A stretch of 6,470 nt of DNA from an uncultured Sphingobacteriia bacterium. Its GTDB lineage: Bacteria; Bacteroidota; Bacteroidia; Chitinophagales; Chitinophagaceae. The translations under genes were made by a program, and so were the position numbers. The notes beneath the pieces were generated by a model that saw only the letters and a program-made list of their open reading frames with translations, had not been told where the DNA came from and ran no database searches. The DNA is taken from positions 1 through 6,470 of the forward strand of contig CAMFKK010000146.1 of NCBI GenBank assembly GCA_945957225.1, read 5' to 3'. Below are positions 5,758-6,470 of this stretch, in pieces; the first letter of the stretch is position 1; each line of letters begins with the position of its first letter.

Positions 5758-6470
5758 ATGCCCTTGTTAGAGAAATTAACATACAATATCCAAATCAGTC
5801 TGTTAGTACTATTATTAACGGCTTTTGGCTTTTTGCCCACTAAGGCACAAATGCCAGTTGCTAGTTTTCATAATCTATCCGATTCTGTCATCAATAACCC
5901 ATCTTTTGTTGCCGCATTTGACAATAAATTATTATTTCTAGAAATAGGTGCTTTAAATAATGTTACCCTATGCAGCTTTAATCAAGAGATGCAATTATTG
6001 GAAAAGAAAAAAATGCCCCAAGAGTTTTTGCGTTCAAGGTATCATTTAATAAAGACCGATACCAGCTTGCAATTCTTATTTTATTTTAGATACAATGATT
6101 CTATGTACCTGAACCTTTTAGAAATGGATCAATCATTGAATCTCAAACCCATAAAACGTTCTGGATTCCCTTTGCCTGATCTTAGAAGAAGTAGGTATGA
6201 CCTAGTCACCAACGAGCAACAAAATTTTTTACTCTTTTATCATGTATGGGTTTATAACCAAGATTCAGCCTTTTTATTTGGTCATTTAACCAATAGAAAT
6301 TTGGATCTTAAAAAAGAAATTGCCTATACTTTTTCTTTTAAACAAGAATTAGATACCGTAAGTAATTTATTGGTTGACTCCTATGGTAATATTCATTTAT
6401 TGGTCTTTGACAAACCCATGAATTATAGGTTATCCAGTAGTTTGAATATTCATACCGTACCTTTTGTAAG
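5758..6470 (+). CDS. Unrecognised exported protein with beta-strand-rich repeats; C-terminus outside the window
   Basis: From an ATG at 5758 the frame stays open to the window edge (237 codons visible, no stop). Residues 1-30 look like a Sec signal peptide: Lys6 near the N-terminus, a hydrophobic core ISLLVLLLTAFGF (13-25), and a probable signal peptidase I site TKA|Q after residue 30. There is no lipobox cysteine, so a periplasmic, outer-membrane or secreted location is inferred. The mature part shows four loosely similar units of alternating hydrophobic and aromatic strands with a polar or Asp/Asn turn, near 56-84, 103-134, 155-185 and 199-221, which could be beta-propeller blades. I do not recognise a family and assign no function. 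The gene follows gldB by 46 bases on the same strand with no terminator or TAnnTTTG element between, so cotranscription is likely. An in-frame TTG at 5746 is a less likely start. It is not gldC-like, since GldC is a short protein without a signal peptide. Confidence 0.82.
   Translation, partial: MPLLEKLTYNIQISLLVLLLTAFGFLPTKAQMPVASFHNLSDSVINNPSFVAAFDNKLLFLEIGALNNVTLCSFNQEMQLLEKKKMPQEFLRSRYHLIKTDTSLQFLFYFRYNDSMYLNLLEMDQSLNLKPIKRSGFPLPDLRRSRYDLVTNEQQNFLLFYHVWVYNQDSAFLFGHLTNRNLDLKKEIAYTFSFKQELDTVSNLLVDSYGNIHLLVFDKPMNYRLSSSLNIHTVPFV

Noticed and set aside
1..6470. Possible defence, phage, mobile or CRISPR-type system
   Set aside because: Nearly all of the window is accounted for by conserved core genes; there is no transposase, integrase, repeat array, toxin-antitoxin pair or compositional break that I can see.

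Overview
This window looks like ordinary chromosome from a member of the Bacteroidota, most likely the Chitinophagia/Sphingobacteriia side, though the lineage is a moderate-confidence guess. Three things point there: AT-rich coding sequence; start codons without Shine-Dalgarno sequences but, in two cases, with TAnnTTTG (-7 type) promoter elements; and a GldB-family lipoprotein, a family known from this phylum. There are six genes, two of them cut by the window edges. I see no rRNA, tRNA, CRISPR array, insertion sequence, phage gene or attachment site.

Layout: (1) 1-637, minus: N-terminal part of pyrD, class 2 dihydroorotate dehydrogenase, with a promoter element so close to its ATG that the mRNA is probably leaderless. 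(2) 638-761: divergent promoter region. (3) 762-1940, plus: a thiolase with all catalytic residues, followed by a clear intrinsic terminator (1961-1995). (4) 2093-2923, plus: a tandem two-domain universal stress protein. (5) 2928-4610, minus: nadE, glutamine-dependent NAD+ synthetase, ending 4 bases from the stress-protein stop codon. (6) 4611-4709: intergenic region between divergent nadE and gldB. (7) 4710-5711, plus: GldB-type lipoprotein. (8) 5758-6470, plus, open at the right edge: an unrecognised exported protein, probably cotranscribed with gldB.

The genes do not form one pathway. PyrD feeds UMP synthesis, the thiolase acts on acyl-CoAs, NadE completes NAD+ synthesis, the Usp protein is a probable stress or nucleotide-responsive factor, and GldB is a cell-envelope protein tied in relatives to gliding motility and the type IX secretion system. 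The least explained parts are the exported protein at the right edge and the transcription architecture (probable leaderless starts and a 4-base convergent gap). I found no convincing evidence of an undescribed multi-gene system.
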